64,000 nucleotides of DNA from JAICYJ01 sp038212095. Its GTDB lineage: Bacteria; Actinomycetota; Thermoleophilia; Gaiellales; JAICJC01. This document shows, piece by piece, positions 42,470 through 51,436 of this stretch. Under the pieces are notes generated by a model, which saw only the letters and a program-made list of their open reading frames with translations, was not told where the DNA came from and did no database searches. Both the position numbers and the translations under genes were made by a program. Every line of letters starts with the position of its first letter. Position 1 is the first letter of the stretch. The stretch spans positions 113,296-177,295 of the forward strand of contig JBBQUW010000002.1 of NCBI GenBank assembly GCA_038212095.1. Direction: 5' to 3'.

Positions 42470-43627
42470 TCAGGCGGTGGCGGTGGCCGACTCGGTGTCG
42501 GCGGACTCCTCCGCTGCGATCCGCTGCGCGCGGTCGTTCAGAAGATCGCTGACGATCACCTGCAGCGTGCTCGCGACCGGGATCGCCACCAGGGCGCCGA
42601 CGATGCCAAGCACCGACGCTCCCGCCAGCACGGCTATCAGCACCACCAGCGAGGGGATCTGCACCATCCGACGGTAGATCACAGGCTGGATCATGTGGTT
42701 CTCGACCTGCTGGTAGACCATGATCACAACGAACACCACCAGGGCTGCGGTGGTGCCCTGGGTGAAGTACGCCGCCGCCACCACCAGCAACGATGCGATC
42801 GTGGCCCCAACCAGCGGGATCAGATCGCCGATCGCCACCACCACGCCCAGGGTGAGCGCGTAGGGTACGCCCAGCGCCCACAACGTCGCGGTCGCGACCA
42901 CGCCCGCAATCACCGAGATCAACAGGTTGCCGACGACGTAGCCGCCCACCGCACGGTTCATGTGCGCGCCGATCTCCGCAGCGCGGCGAGCGCTCGAGGG
43001 TCGCAGCTGCGCCATCAGCAGCTCACGCATGCGCGGCAGCTCGAACAGGATGAATGCGGTGAGGAACAGCACCGTGACGGTTGCCGCCACACCCGAGATG
43101 ACCGTGCCAACCGCGCCGAAGGCGATCCTGGGCAACGCCGAGGCGTGCGACTTGGCCTGGGCGACGATGTTGTACTTCTGATCGAGCCGGTGGATCAGCG
43201 GGCTCTTGGCCAGGCTGTCAGCGGCATGGGGGGCATTCACGACGATGTTGTCGATCTGGTTCACGAACGGCCCGACCAGCATCACGATCACGAGCAGCAA
43301 CCCCATCACGAACAGCGCAAACACCAGCACGACCGCCCGCGTGCGCCGCATCCACCGCTCGGCGAAGACGACCGCCGGGTTGAGCGCGACGGCGAGGAAG
43401 AATGCGATGCCGCACCAGATCAGAACGGTGTGCACCGTGTTCAACAGCGAGACCGCGATCGTGAAGCCAAGCACCAGGGCCATCAGCTTCAGCACCGTGC
43501 GGGCGCGGATGTCAAACATCACCCGCTGCGGCTGCGCCTCGAGCGCGATGCGGCGGTATGGGAGCGGTGACGTCAGCGACACCGGCGTTGAGGAATCCGT
43601 CGGGCCGGTACCGGTCGAGGCCGCCAT
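42470..43627 (-). CDS. AI-2E family membrane transporter
   Basis: 385 residues from ATG 43627; about eight membrane helices. YRRIALEAQPQR then LVLGFTIAVSLLNTVHTVLIW and the late GVPYALTLGVVVAIGDLIPLVGATI loop are signatures of the AI-2E/YdiK/TqsA family. Members export small molecules or act as Na+/H+ antiporters; AI-2 transport is not assured. A Ser/Thr-rich N-terminal tail of about 30 residues is cytoplasmic. Confidence 0.88.
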   Translation of the reverse strand: MAASTGTGPTDSSTPVSLTSPLPYRRIALEAQPQRVMFDIRARTVLKLMALVLGFTIAVSLLNTVHTVLIWCGIAFFLAVALNPAVVFAERWMRRTRAVVLVFALFVMGLLLVIVMLVGPFVNQIDNIVVNAPHAADSLAKSPLIHRLDQKYNIVAQAKSHASALPRIAFGAVGTVISGVAATVTVLFLTAFILFELPRMRELLMAQLRPSSARRAAEIGAHMNRAVGGYVVGNLLISVIAGVVATATLWALGVPYALTLGVVVAIGDLIPLVGATIASLLVVAAAYFTQGTTAALVVFVVIMVYQQVENHMIQPVIYRRMVQIPSLVVLIAVLAGASVLGIVGALVAIPVASTLQVIVSDLLNDRAQRIAAEESADTESATATA

Positions 43628-43740
43628 CAGGCGGCGCGCCGCTGCAAGACCGAGTGTGACCCGTGCATCGTCAGTCCATACCCCACGCGGGGCGGGGCCA
43701 AACCATCCGGCGGGCCCGCCGAGCCGAGCTGCCGGCTCCG

Positions 43741-44049
43741 CTACACGGCGTGTAGCGGTGTGCGCTGCAGCCGCAGCGAGACGCCATCGTCGTCCTCGGT
43801 AGCTCCCAGCGCCGAAAGCGCCGATGCGGCAGCGCTGCGCCAACCGGCATCCAGGCCGGACAGGACGATCAGCGCCGAGCCATCTGACAACGTCGCCCGC
43901 ATCGCCACCACCGCATCCGACGAGTCGGCAACCGCCTGGGCGATCGCCGCCGCCGCCCGGTCGGCGGCGAGCGGCGGCACGCCGACTCGCAGGGCGACGC
44001 CGACGGCCGCCTGACGAGCGACCTCTGGCCGTGATGGAGTGTTCGTCAG
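43741..44049 (-). CDS. Possible anti-sigma/ATPase-like protein without a standard start
   Basis: About 103 codons on the minus strand look like protein: RLTNTPSRPEVARQAAVGVA, LAADRAAAAIAQAVADSSD and GSALIVLSGLDAG. The pattern recalls degenerate RsbW-like GHKL proteins. No ATG, GTG or TTG lies between the stop of usable homology and the divergent gene; a CTG at 44049 is the best candidate. A longer frame to 44334 lies antisense to the RsbW-like gene and is unlikely to be used. Confidence 0.4.
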   Translation of the reverse strand: MTNTPSRPEVARQAAVGVALRVGVPPLAADRAAAAIAQAVADSSDAVVAMRATLSDGSALIVLSGLDAGWRSAAASALSALGATEDDDGVSLRLQRTPLHAV

Positions 44050-44064
44050 ACGGAGGGTGAGGGT

Positions 44065-44475
44065 ATGGTCTACGCGATGCAGGATGGGGAACTCCAACTG
44101 GTGGCGGAGCTGGTGGTACCGGCCGATGCCGAGCTGCTGACGATGTGCCGAATGATCCTGGTCGGTGTGGGAGCCGGCCTCCCGATCAGCGACCAGGCAC
44201 TCGATGACCTCAAGCTGGTGCTGTCGGAGACGTGTGCCAGCGCGATCAGGCACACAGCAGAGCAGCCCGGTGGCACGGTCGAGATCGCGTTTCGCACCTC
44301 GAGCTTTGAGATCGAGGTCAGCGTCAGCGACCACACCCAGTCTGCCGAAAGCGCGCTGACTGGGCCTGGGTTCGGTCTGCCGCTGCTGCGGCAGCTCTGC
44401 TCGCGGCTCGACGTCCGCTCACAGACCGAGGGTCCGGGCACAGTCGTTCGGTTCGCACGCACGCTGCCCGCCTGA
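44065..44475 (+). CDS. RsbW-like anti-sigma factor (GHKL ATPase)
   Basis: 136 residues. The GHKL kinase fold is shown by LDDLKLVLSETCASAIRHTA (N box, with Ser replacing the usual Asn), FEIEVSVSDH (G1) and GPGFGLPLLRQLCSRLDVR (G2). Such switch kinases phosphorylate STAS proteins or hold sigma factors. The N-box change (SETCASAIRHT rather than SExxxNAxxH) may weaken ATP use. Sits among phosphatase and STAS genes. Confidence 0.8.
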   Translation: MVYAMQDGELQLVAELVVPADAELLTMCRMILVGVGAGLPISDQALDDLKLVLSETCASAIRHTAEQPGGTVEIAFRTSSFEIEVSVSDHTQSAESALTGPGFGLPLLRQLCSRLDVRSQTEGPGTVVRFARTLPA

Positions 44476-44485
44476 ACCACGCCCG

Positions 44486-44842
44486 CTATCTCGTCACCCC
44501 GATCGCCTGCAAGGCTGCCGACCGGCTCTCGGCGATCGGCAGCACGGCCCCAAGGCCGGTCAGCTCGATGATCCTCCGCACCGTCGCACCCGACCCGATC
44601 ACGAAGCTGACTCCGGTGCCGTCTTGTGCGGCGCGATCGTGGGCGAGGATCAGCACCCCCAGCACCGCCGAGTCGATGAACGTCGCCTCGCTGAGGTCGA
44701 TCACGTACGGCTTGCGGAGCTCGCGCACGGCCTCGAACTGGGCGCGCAGCGCCTCCGAGGTGGAGAGGTCATGCTCACCGCGGATCACCACGACGGTCAC
44801 CTCTCCATAGCACTCGAGGTCGATCAGGTTTGCCGCGCACAT
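44486..44842 (-). CDS. STAS-domain anti-anti-sigma factor
   Basis: 118 residues from ATG 44842. VTVVVIRGEHDLSTSEALRA, YVIDLSEATFIDSAVLGVLI with the phosphorylatable Ser in FIDSAVLG, and SGATVRRIIELTGL. SpoIIAA/RsbV family: when unphosphorylated it binds the RsbW-like kinase and frees a sigma factor. The kinase gene is convergent, 10 bases away, and a SpoIIE phosphatase lies 2 kb off, so the three make a plausible partner-switching set. Confidence 0.9.
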   Translation of the reverse strand: MCAANLIDLECYGEVTVVVIRGEHDLSTSEALRAQFEAVRELRKPYVIDLSEATFIDSAVLGVLILAHDRAAQDGTGVSFVIGSGATVRRIIELTGLGAVLPIAESRSAALQAIGVTR

Positions 44843-45145
44843 GCGGGCGCCAGCATAGTCGATCGTGATCTGGCCGCTGGCAGACGCCGGACGCCCCGAA
44901 GGGATACCGGCGGTGCCGGAGAACGGGGTGGTTGCGGCGGTCGGGCCGTGCCACGCTGCCGTCACCCCGGTGCCGGACGATGCCATCGAGTTCAGGGGAG
45001 AGCTGTGGACGACCCCCAGGTTCAGGTTGAGTAGCTGCGCGGCGAGATCGCGCGGCTGACCGGACGCATCTACGCGCTGGAGCGCGCGGTCGGCCAACTG
45101 GCCGGCGCGCCGAGCGCAGCTCAGACAGCGCCGCCCGCTCGACCG

Positions 45146-47950
45146 ATGGCCGAATCCCCGGTGTGGGAACCGCCCCCAACACCTTCGGCGCCGGCCCCGC
45201 CGCCGCAGTGGGTGCTGCCCGATCAGCCGCCGATCGCCGCTTCCCCACTGCTCCCCGAACGGCCTCCGATCAACTGGGGACGACTGGCCGAGCAGCTGTT
45301 CGCGGCGCGCACGCTGGCCTGGGCCGGCGGCGTGGCGACGGCGCTTGGCATCGTGCTGCTGTTCGTGATGGCGGCCAGCCGCGGCTGGGTGACCGCGCCG
45401 ATGCGGGTTGGCACGGGCGTGCTCGTCTCGCTGGTGTTGCTGGGCGTCGCGATCGAGCTCGACCGCCGCCGCTGGCGGGCGGATGCGATCCTGGCAGCGG
45501 CGGGAGTCGGCATCGCCGGGCTGTACGCGTCGCTGTGGGCGGCGGCATCGATCTATCACTTCGTGTCCGCAGCACCCGCGTCGACGCTGGCGGCGGTGAT
45601 TGCCGCATGCGCGGTGGCGGTGGCGATCCGGCTGCGGCAAGAGTCGCTGGCGGTATTCGGCATCGCCGGCGCCATGCTCGCGCCGGTGCTGGTCAGCCGG
45701 GAGGTGACCGCCGGCGGCGTGCTGTACGCATCGCTGATGCTGGCGGCGACGATGCCGCTGTTCGTCCGCTTCGAGTGGCGGCGCCTGGTGTCGGTAGCCT
45801 GGCTGGTGGGCCTGGGCGAGGCGGCAGCGCTCGTGATCGCCTCCCGCGATCACACGGGGTTCGGCGGCCCGGTGTTGGCAATCGCGGTGGTCTCAGCGCT
45901 GTTCGTCTGCCTGCTGTTCCTGGTCGAGCTGACGCCACCGGTGCGGGAACGCGTCAGCTCACTTGGCTGGCTGATCGCCTCCAGCGCATTCACGCTCTCG
46001 CTGGCCGACGTCTTCCTCTACGCCGCCAGCCGCCACACGGCCGGCCACTCGCTCGCGGGGCTGGTGCTGGTGGGCCTGATGGCGGCCTGGGCGCTGTGTG
46101 CGGCCGTGCCGCAGGTGGTGCGGCGACCACATGCCGATCTCACCGACATCATGGCGGCCTTCAGCCTGACGCTGGCGGCGACCGCCACCGGGCTGCTGGC
46201 GGGCGGATCGGCGCTGGTCTGCACGTGGGCGGCGCAGTCGGCGATGCTGGTGGCGGCGGCCGAGCGAATCGGCTCCCGTAGCCGTGTACGGCAGCAGCGG
46301 ATCACGATCTCGGCGGGCGTCTACCTGGCGCTGGCGACCGCCGCGGCGCTGATGATCGTCTCACCCACCGACGCGCACCTGCCCACGTTCGGCGATGGAT
46401 CGAGCCGCGGATCGATCGCGCTGGGTGCGATCACCGTGGCAGGCATCGTCTACTGCTTCGCCACCCGTTGGCTCGACAGCGGCTGGCGACTGGCAGCGTG
46501 GCTGCTGCCGGCGGTCGCTCTGGCATACCTGCCACTGTGGGCGCTGTCCGCCGAGTGGGCGGTGGTGGTGTCCGCCGGGCTTGCCGCCGCCCTGTTCGGC
46601 TTCCGCCGCTCGCGATGGCTCATGTCCTGGTTGCCGGAGCTGGTCGCCGCCGGGATCGGCTGGGCGTTGTGGCTCTCGGCTGCTGCCGTCTCGCTCGGCT
46701 CGTCCGCCCCAATCGAACGGTTGACGGCACCCGAGTGGTCAGGCGTCGGCGACCGTCACGGGCTGATCGGCCTGGCGGCGCTGACCGCGGCGGCCGCGCT
46801 TGGCACGTGGTCGCTGCGGCTGCCTCGGCGCGCCGGAGCCGAGCACCTGCTGGCCGTGCCGGTCGCCTCGCTGGCGTACGGGATCGCGGAGGCACTGCGA
46901 CCGCCGCACGCGATGTGGGCCTGGCTGGGACTCTCGATCACCCTGGCCGCGGTCGTGCATCTGCCCGCGATCCGCCGGCGGCTGTGCATCGAGCCGCTGC
47001 TGGCGGCCGCCGGCGTGATGCTGGTTGTGGGACTGACAGCGTCCTGGGCGCACGACCACTCACTGGTGGCACTGGCTGACCATGGCACCAGCCGCGGATG
47101 GCCCAGCATCGCGATCGCTGCGTTGGCCGCCGCCGGGCTGGCCACGGCGATGCTCGCACCGCTGCACCGCAGCTACGCGCTGTGGCTACCCTACGCGCTC
47201 TCTGTGCAGCTCTCGACGATGCTGCTGCCTGGGCAGTACCCGCTGGTGGCGATGGCCGCGCTCGCGATCCTCGCCGGGATGACCACGATCGGCTGGCCAT
47301 CCGTGCTGCGCACCCGGCTGGTGCGCGCGGTGATCGCCGAGATGGCCGCGATCGGCGCGATCGCCGTGACCGTACTGGTGCTGCTCGCCTACGAGACACC
47401 TCGGATGCTGTTCGTCTCGTCGCATGCGCCGGCCACCGGCCTGGCGGCCGCGGTGGCCGCCTCGGCGGCGCTGTTCGTCGCGGCCGCCGCTGCGCGGCTG
47501 CGCGCGCGACAGGCCGCTTGGTCGATCGGCCGCGTCCAGATCGCCACCGGCCTCGTCTACGTCGCGGCGGGGACGGCGCTGTGGACGCTGGCGGCGGCGA
47601 TCCTCGGCGGCGAGCAGCTGGTGGCGCAACCGCTGCGGGCATCGGTGCACGACCACTTCCAACAGGGCCACGTCGCCGTCTCGATCAGCTGGGTGCTGGT
47701 CGGCCTGGCGCTCGTGATCGTCTCGCTGCGCGGCGACCGTCGCGGCCTGCGGATCGGCGGCATCGCGCTGCTGTTCGTCGCGCTGGCCAAGCTGTTCCTC
47801 TACGACCTCGCATTCCTGACCGCACTGGCTCGCGCCGTCTCGTTCATCGCGACCGGCTCGGTGCTGCTGATGGCGGCGCTGCTGCTGCAGCGATTCGCCC
47901 CGCAGGTCAAGGCGGCCCTGTCGGACGATCCGACCGACCCGCCGACCTGA
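45146..47950 (+). CDS. DUF2339 giant membrane protein, 5' end interrupted by TAG
   Basis: 934 residues with more than 25 predicted membrane helices. WGRLAEQLFAARTLAWAGGVATALG and VSLVLLGVAIELDRRRWRAD are typical DUF2339. A GTG at 45005 behind GGGGAG opens the same frame, VDDPQVQVE, but TAG follows at 45032-45034; downstream the frame encodes the family's coiled coil (LRGEIARLTGRIYALERAV) and a Pro-rich linker before the ATG at 45146. So either translation restarts, or a nonsense change removed the start. Function unknown; possibly cell-envelope related. Confidence 0.85.
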   Translation: MAESPVWEPPPTPSAPAPPPQWVLPDQPPIAASPLLPERPPINWGRLAEQLFAARTLAWAGGVATALGIVLLFVMAASRGWVTAPMRVGTGVLVSLVLLGVAIELDRRRWRADAILAAAGVGIAGLYASLWAAASIYHFVSAAPASTLAAVIAACAVAVAIRLRQESLAVFGIAGAMLAPVLVSREVTAGGVLYASLMLAATMPLFVRFEWRRLVSVAWLVGLGEAAALVIASRDHTGFGGPVLAIAVVSALFVCLLFLVELTPPVRERVSSLGWLIASSAFTLSLADVFLYAASRHTAGHSLAGLVLVGLMAAWALCAAVPQVVRRPHADLTDIMAAFSLTLAATATGLLAGGSALVCTWAAQSAMLVAAAERIGSRSRVRQQRITISAGVYLALATAAALMIVSPTDAHLPTFGDGSSRGSIALGAITVAGIVYCFATRWLDSGWRLAAWLLPAVALAYLPLWALSAEWAVVVSAGLAAALFGFRRSRWLMSWLPELVAAGIGWALWLSAAAVSLGSSAPIERLTAPEWSGVGDRHGLIGLAALTAAAALGTWSLRLPRRAGAEHLLAVPVASLAYGIAEALRPPHAMWAWLGLSITLAAVVHLPAIRRRLCIEPLLAAAGVMLVVGLTASWAHDHSLVALADHGTSRGWPSIAIAALAAAGLATAMLAPLHRSYALWLPYALSVQLSTMLLPGQYPLVAMAALAILAGMTTIGWPSVLRTRLVRAVIAEMAAIGAIAVTVLVLLAYETPRMLFVSSHAPATGLAAAVAASAALFVAAAAARLRARQAAWSIGRVQIATGLVYVAAGTALWTLAAAILGGEQLVAQPLRASVHDHFQQGHVAVSISWVLVGLALVIVSLRGDRRGLRIGGIALLFVALAKLFLYDLAFLTALARAVSFIATGSVLLMAALLLQRFAPQVKAALSDDPTDPPT

Positions 47951-47959
47951 CCGACTTCG

Positions 47960-48316
47960 TCAGGCGTCGCCCCACTCCGGTCGCTCGGCGTCGTCGATCA
48001 CCAGCAGCTCGGGCGGATCGTCGGCCTGTCCAGCGTTCGACAGCACGCCCAACGGCAGCCGCGCGCCGCTGAGAAACGGCATCAGGTGGCCGCTGAGAAA
48101 CTCTTGCTGAATCTCGGTGGCGTCGCGGTCGAACGCACCTCGCTCGCCGCGATGGCCCTCGATCTCCAGCGTGAGGTGGCGCGGGCAGCTCGGGTGTTCT
48201 CGCTGGGCGGCCAGCACGAGCTCATAGAGGGCGTGGGCGGTCTCGTCGAAGCCGTCGTCGCGACGCATCGTGTACCGCAGGGCGATCGCTGATCGCGGGG
48301 TGATCGTGGTGAGCAT
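47960..48316 (-). CDS. Hypothetical protein
   Basis: About 118 residues from ATG 48316 (48346 possible, overlapping the kinase gene). TPRSAIALRYTMRRDDGFDE, HPSCPRHLTLEIEGHRGERG and EFLSGHLMPFLSGARLPLGV show no family I recognise. Translational neighbour of the degenerate sensor kinase upstream, so probably a functional pair. Confidence 0.55.
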   Translation of the reverse strand: MLTTITPRSAIALRYTMRRDDGFDETAHALYELVLAAQREHPSCPRHLTLEIEGHRGERGAFDRDATEIQQEFLSGHLMPFLSGARLPLGVLSNAGQADDPPELLVIDDAERPEWGDA

Positions 48317-48321
48317 GCCGG

Positions 48322-49014
48322 TCAGCGTACCGACCGGGTCGGACATGCCCCACGACCACGGTTGTCACCGGACGGGTCGTGAAGGGGTCGCTCGAACGCG
48401 AGCACGACGCCCCGTTCGGACTGCCGCATCCGGGCGAACCCGCCGTGCAGCGACAGCCGGCAGTTGAGCGCCGCGGTCAGCATCGCACCCTCCCGCACCG
48501 CATCCACGTGGACGCTGCCGAACAGGCGCCGCTCGTCGCCGGCCACCACCACCCTCACCGGCCCGTCCCCTTCCGTGAACTGCAGTGCGTCCTGAACCAG
48601 GTGGTAGACGTCCAGCTCCGCCGGGGCCGGATAGCGATCAGCCGGCGCCTCGACGCTGCCCACGATGCCGCTCTCCTCGAGCAGCGAGGTGAGCGTAAAC
48701 CGCAGCGGTTGCGGCCCGGGAGAGAGCGCGCCCAGGGCGCTCCTGCGGCCGCGGGCCAGCGCCTCGGCCAGGATCTCCTTGGCCCGAGCCAGGGCATCGT
48801 CGGCCGTGCCCGCTCCGTGCTGGGCGGCGTCGATCATCAGCAGCGCAGCCACCAGCGACTGCAGGACGTCGTCGTGCACCTGCTCGGCCAGCCGCTCACG
48901 AACGTCGCGTTCCAGCCACAGCGCGGCCAGCATCTCGTCGCGGCGGGGGCCGTGGGGGTGCTCGAAGATCGGCACGCCGTAACTCTGCAGGCCGGCGGGC
49001 CTTCGCGCCATCAC
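48322..49014 (-). CDS. Degenerate NarL-type sensor kinase-like protein
   Basis: 230 residues. A dimerisation/phosphoacceptor helix of the HisKA_3 kind is visible: RERLAEQVHDDVLQSLVAAL, the His-Asp pair matching the phosphate-accepting motif. The C-terminal part has a weak GHKL fold with no good N, G1 or G2 boxes, so autophosphorylation is doubtful. No membrane segments and no partner response regulator nearby. ATG 49014 taken; M28 is possible. Confidence 0.65.
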   Translation of the reverse strand: MMARRPAGLQSYGVPIFEHPHGPRRDEMLAALWLERDVRERLAEQVHDDVLQSLVAALLMIDAAQHGAGTADDALARAKEILAEALARGRRSALGALSPGPQPLRFTLTSLLEESGIVGSVEAPADRYPAPAELDVYHLVQDALQFTEGDGPVRVVVAGDERRLFGSVHVDAVREGAMLTAALNCRLSLHGGFARMRQSERGVVLAFERPLHDPSGDNRGRGACPTRSVR

Positions 49015-49117
49015 CGTTTCGACGTATCTGGGCGGATACGGCGCTGCCCGAACCTCGACGCGATCGAGATCAACAAGTATTGTTGTCTCGTCCGGTCACA
49101 CGAGCCTGGGAGAGCAG

Positions 49118-49759
49118 ATGATGCGCGCAGCGGCGGCAACGATGGGGATGATCGCGACGGCAGCGATGTTGCTGATCGCATCGACGGCCGCCGCGCGGCC
49201 ACTGGTGGCATCGATCACGCCCCCGCCCTGCGTTGCTCCGGTTCAGGCGAGCATCTTCGTCGACGCCGGCTCCTACTCACCCGCCCACAGGACGGGCCTG
49301 GTGCCGGGCAGCCAGCAGCCGTGGACGTGGAACACGGGCGGCGTGACCGAGTCGGTCACCTCGACCACGATCCCGCTCTTCACGTCGGGTGCCAAGTCGA
49401 GCGGCTCGTACCAGTTCACCTTCTTCGCGGCTGGTGGATTCCAGTACCACTCTTCAACGAACGCCAACCAGAAGGGAAGCGTCTCGGTCTCGCTCTGCAA
49501 CGTGCCGGCGACCTCGCACATCGGATCGACGGTGCCCGTGCAGTACGCCTCGGCGCATCACACGGGCTGGGTTTCCGACGTCCAGATCAAGCGGCCGGGA
49601 TCGACGACCTGGGCGTGGCTCGGCTACGGGCTGACCGGTCAGTTCACGTCATTCACACCGGCGAAGATCGGTACCTACTACGTCCGCGCGCGGCTCCGCC
49701 ATACCACCAACAACGCCGCTTCGGGCTTCTCACCCGCGAAGGCGGTCAAGGTCAGCTGA
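49118..49759 (+). CDS. Secreted beta-sandwich protein
   Basis: 213 residues. Signal peptide MMRAAAATMGMIATAAMLLI with an AAA-type cleavage site; GGGAGAG upstream. Mature sequence is Ser/Thr-rich and beta-rich with two similar halves (SYQFTFFAAGGFQYHSST and GTYYVRARLRHTTNNAASG). The first half resembles plastocyanin-like domains that end in F.Y.C/H, but copper ligands are incomplete (one H in the QYHS segment and no Met ligand). Extracellular; function unknown. Confidence 0.65.
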   Translation: MMRAAAATMGMIATAAMLLIASTAAARPLVASITPPPCVAPVQASIFVDAGSYSPAHRTGLVPGSQQPWTWNTGGVTESVTSTTIPLFTSGAKSSGSYQFTFFAAGGFQYHSSTNANQKGSVSVSLCNVPATSHIGSTVPVQYASAHHTGWVSDVQIKRPGSTTWAWLGYGLTGQFTSFTPAKIGTYYVRARLRHTTNNAASGFSPAKAVKVS

Positions 49760-49794
49760 GCCCCCGCCGGGCCGGCGCGGATCGATACTCAGCG

Positions 49795-50709
49795 CTATGA
49801 CCGGAACGGCGACGGGCAGGCATCGATCCTGGGGATCGAGAAGCGCGCGATCGTTCCGAAGCCCTCGGCCGGTTTGCACGCCTGCGCGACGCCGGCATCG
49901 CAGGCTACCGAGAGGAAGATGAACGCATCCTCGATCGAGAAGCTGTGCTCGTCGACGAGCAGCTTCGCCGCCTCCTCCGAGACGAGCTGGAGCGCCTCGG
50001 CGTAGTCGGGCGCCGACGCGTGCGGCACCCACCGGTCGTGCAGCTCCGTGACCGGCCACGTCGCCTGCTTGCCCTTCAGCAGCCCGAAACGAACATCGAC
50101 CTCGCCCGCGATCTCGACGCCGGTGAAGCAGATCTCGCCGTCGCCCATGGCCGCATGCATGTCGCCGACGGCGAACATCCCACCTGGCTGCCTGACCGGA
50201 AAGAAGATGCGCGCGCCGGCGCCGTGCCAGTGATCATCGAGGTTGCCGCCGTGCTGCCCCGCGAGCCCGGTGGCGAGCGACTCACCGGATGTCGCGACAC
50301 CCACCACGCCGACCATCGGCTTGGCCGGAAACGAGACCCGCTCGTTCATCTTCACGACCCCGTCGCGCACCTGGAACAGCCGAGTGACCGGCCCATCGAT
50401 GCGGTGGTCGAGCTGCCCGAAGCCCGGAATCAGCGTCGCGACGCCCCACTCGACCGGCCGTACGTCGAGGATCTCGGCCACCAGCGAGTCGCCCGGCTCC
50501 GCCCCGCGGACAGCCACCGGGCCCGTCGCGCTGTTGATCCGGCCGAGGTCGATGTCGGTGACGAGATCGTCCTCGCTGGTGATCTGGCCCGAGAAGCAGT
50601 CGTTCGTCTCGAACGTGACGACGTCACCCGGATCCACCTCCAGCACCGGCTGCAGATCGGGGCCGAACGACCAGATCACCTGGTCACGAGAGATCCGATG
50701 CTGCGACAT
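49795..50709 (-). CDS. Acetamidase/formamidase (FmdA/AmdA family)
   Basis: 304 residues. PGDVVTFETNDCFSGQITSE, GAEPGDSLVAEILDV, GQHGGNLDDHWHGAGARIFF and GGMFAVGDMHAAMGDGEICFTGVE are clear marks of the family, which hydrolyses formamide or acetamide to ammonia and formate/acetate. The GQHGGN-D segment is strongly conserved. Its product formate could feed the dehydrogenase at 34-39 kb. Co-directional with a HbpS-like gene upstream. Confidence 0.92.
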   Translation of the reverse strand: MSQHRISRDQVIWSFGPDLQPVLEVDPGDVVTFETNDCFSGQITSEDDLVTDIDLGRINSATGPVAVRGAEPGDSLVAEILDVRPVEWGVATLIPGFGQLDHRIDGPVTRLFQVRDGVVKMNERVSFPAKPMVGVVGVATSGESLATGLAGQHGGNLDDHWHGAGARIFFPVRQPGGMFAVGDMHAAMGDGEICFTGVEIAGEVDVRFGLLKGKQATWPVTELHDRWVPHASAPDYAEALQLVSEEAAKLLVDEHSFSIEDAFIFLSVACDAGVAQACKPAEGFGTIARFSIPRIDACPSPFRS

Positions 50710-50756
50710 TCATGTTCCCCTTCGTCGGTCGAAAGATGGTTCTACGAGCGGTCGAT

Positions 50757-51188
50757 CTAGCCCAGTCCGGCGGACGCCAGGGCCCGCCGCGCGCAGGCCT
50801 CGTCCTGCGCTCCCGTGCCGCCGCTCACGCCGAGCGCTCCGCACAGCTGGTCGCCGTCGAACACCGGAAGGCCGCCAGCGTACACGACGATTCGACCGTC
50901 GGAGGTGCTCGTGAGTCCCCAGTCGTCTCCACCCGGCTGCGTGCTGACCATGAACTCTCCGGTGGGTGTCTGCCACAGCACCGCCGTGTGGGCCTTGTCG
51001 ACCGCCAGCTTCATCGCCCCCAGCGCTGCGCCGTCCATGCGCATGCTGGCCACCACGTGGCCGCCTGGGTCGGCCACCGCGGCCGCCACCGCAAGCGACT
51101 CCGCCTCGGCTTCGCGGCGAACCTCCTCGAGCAGCCGCAGCGCCAGATCGAGCCCGATCTCGCGTCGGCCCACGACTCCATCAGTCAT
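50757..51188 (-). CDS. GlcG/HbpS-family protein
   Basis: 143 residues. VADPGGHVVASMRMDGAALG, KLAVDKAHTAVLW and CGALGVSGGTGAQDEACARR define the heme-degrading/HbpS-like family (also GlcG, PduO C-terminal). No signal peptide, so it is cytoplasmic. Gene order just upstream of formamidase suggests a common transcript; a link to cofactor binding or sensing is inference. Confidence 0.87.
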   Translation of the reverse strand: MTDGVVGRREIGLDLALRLLEEVRREAEAESLAVAAAVADPGGHVVASMRMDGAALGAMKLAVDKAHTAVLWQTPTGEFMVSTQPGGDDWGLTSTSDGRIVVYAGGLPVFDGDQLCGALGVSGGTGAQDEACARRALASAGLG

Positions 51189-51397
51189 CTTGCGCTCCTC
51201 ACGTCAGGCGCCGACCACGACGCCGGCGCGCTCTTTCCCTCGGGTTCCCGCTGCGTCGCATCGAGGACCATCAGTGTGAGCGGAGCGAGACGGGGCAGCC
51301 TACATCGCATGCTCGCGCGACGTACACCCGGCCAGATACACAACGACAGCCGGCCGCCGTCGGCGTCGCGGAGCGGGGCGATGTGCAGCGCCCCGAC

Positions 51398-51434
51398 TTG
51401 ACGGCTGCCGATACCTGTCATACCATTAGGACAG
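51398..51434 (+). promoter_or_regulatory. Promoter and operator of the toxin-antitoxin pair
   Basis: TTGACG (51398-51403), 17-base spacer, TACCAT (51421-51426). The inverted repeat CTGTC-N10-GACAG (51415-51419 and 51430-51434) covers the -10, so autorepression by the antitoxin is likely. Predicted start of transcription is only a few bases before the ATG at 51437. Confidence 0.65.
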
Positions 51435-51436
51435 AT

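Noticed and set aside
40686..42881. 731-codon open frame on the minus strand
   Set aside because: Antisense to the intact SpoIIE phosphatase; translation is His/Arg/Gln-rich and matches no fold. A high-GC shadow.
44843..45853. N-terminal extension of the STAS frame across the DUF2339 gene
   Set aside because: Antisense, Arg/His-rich; the STAS domain has its own ATG at 44842.
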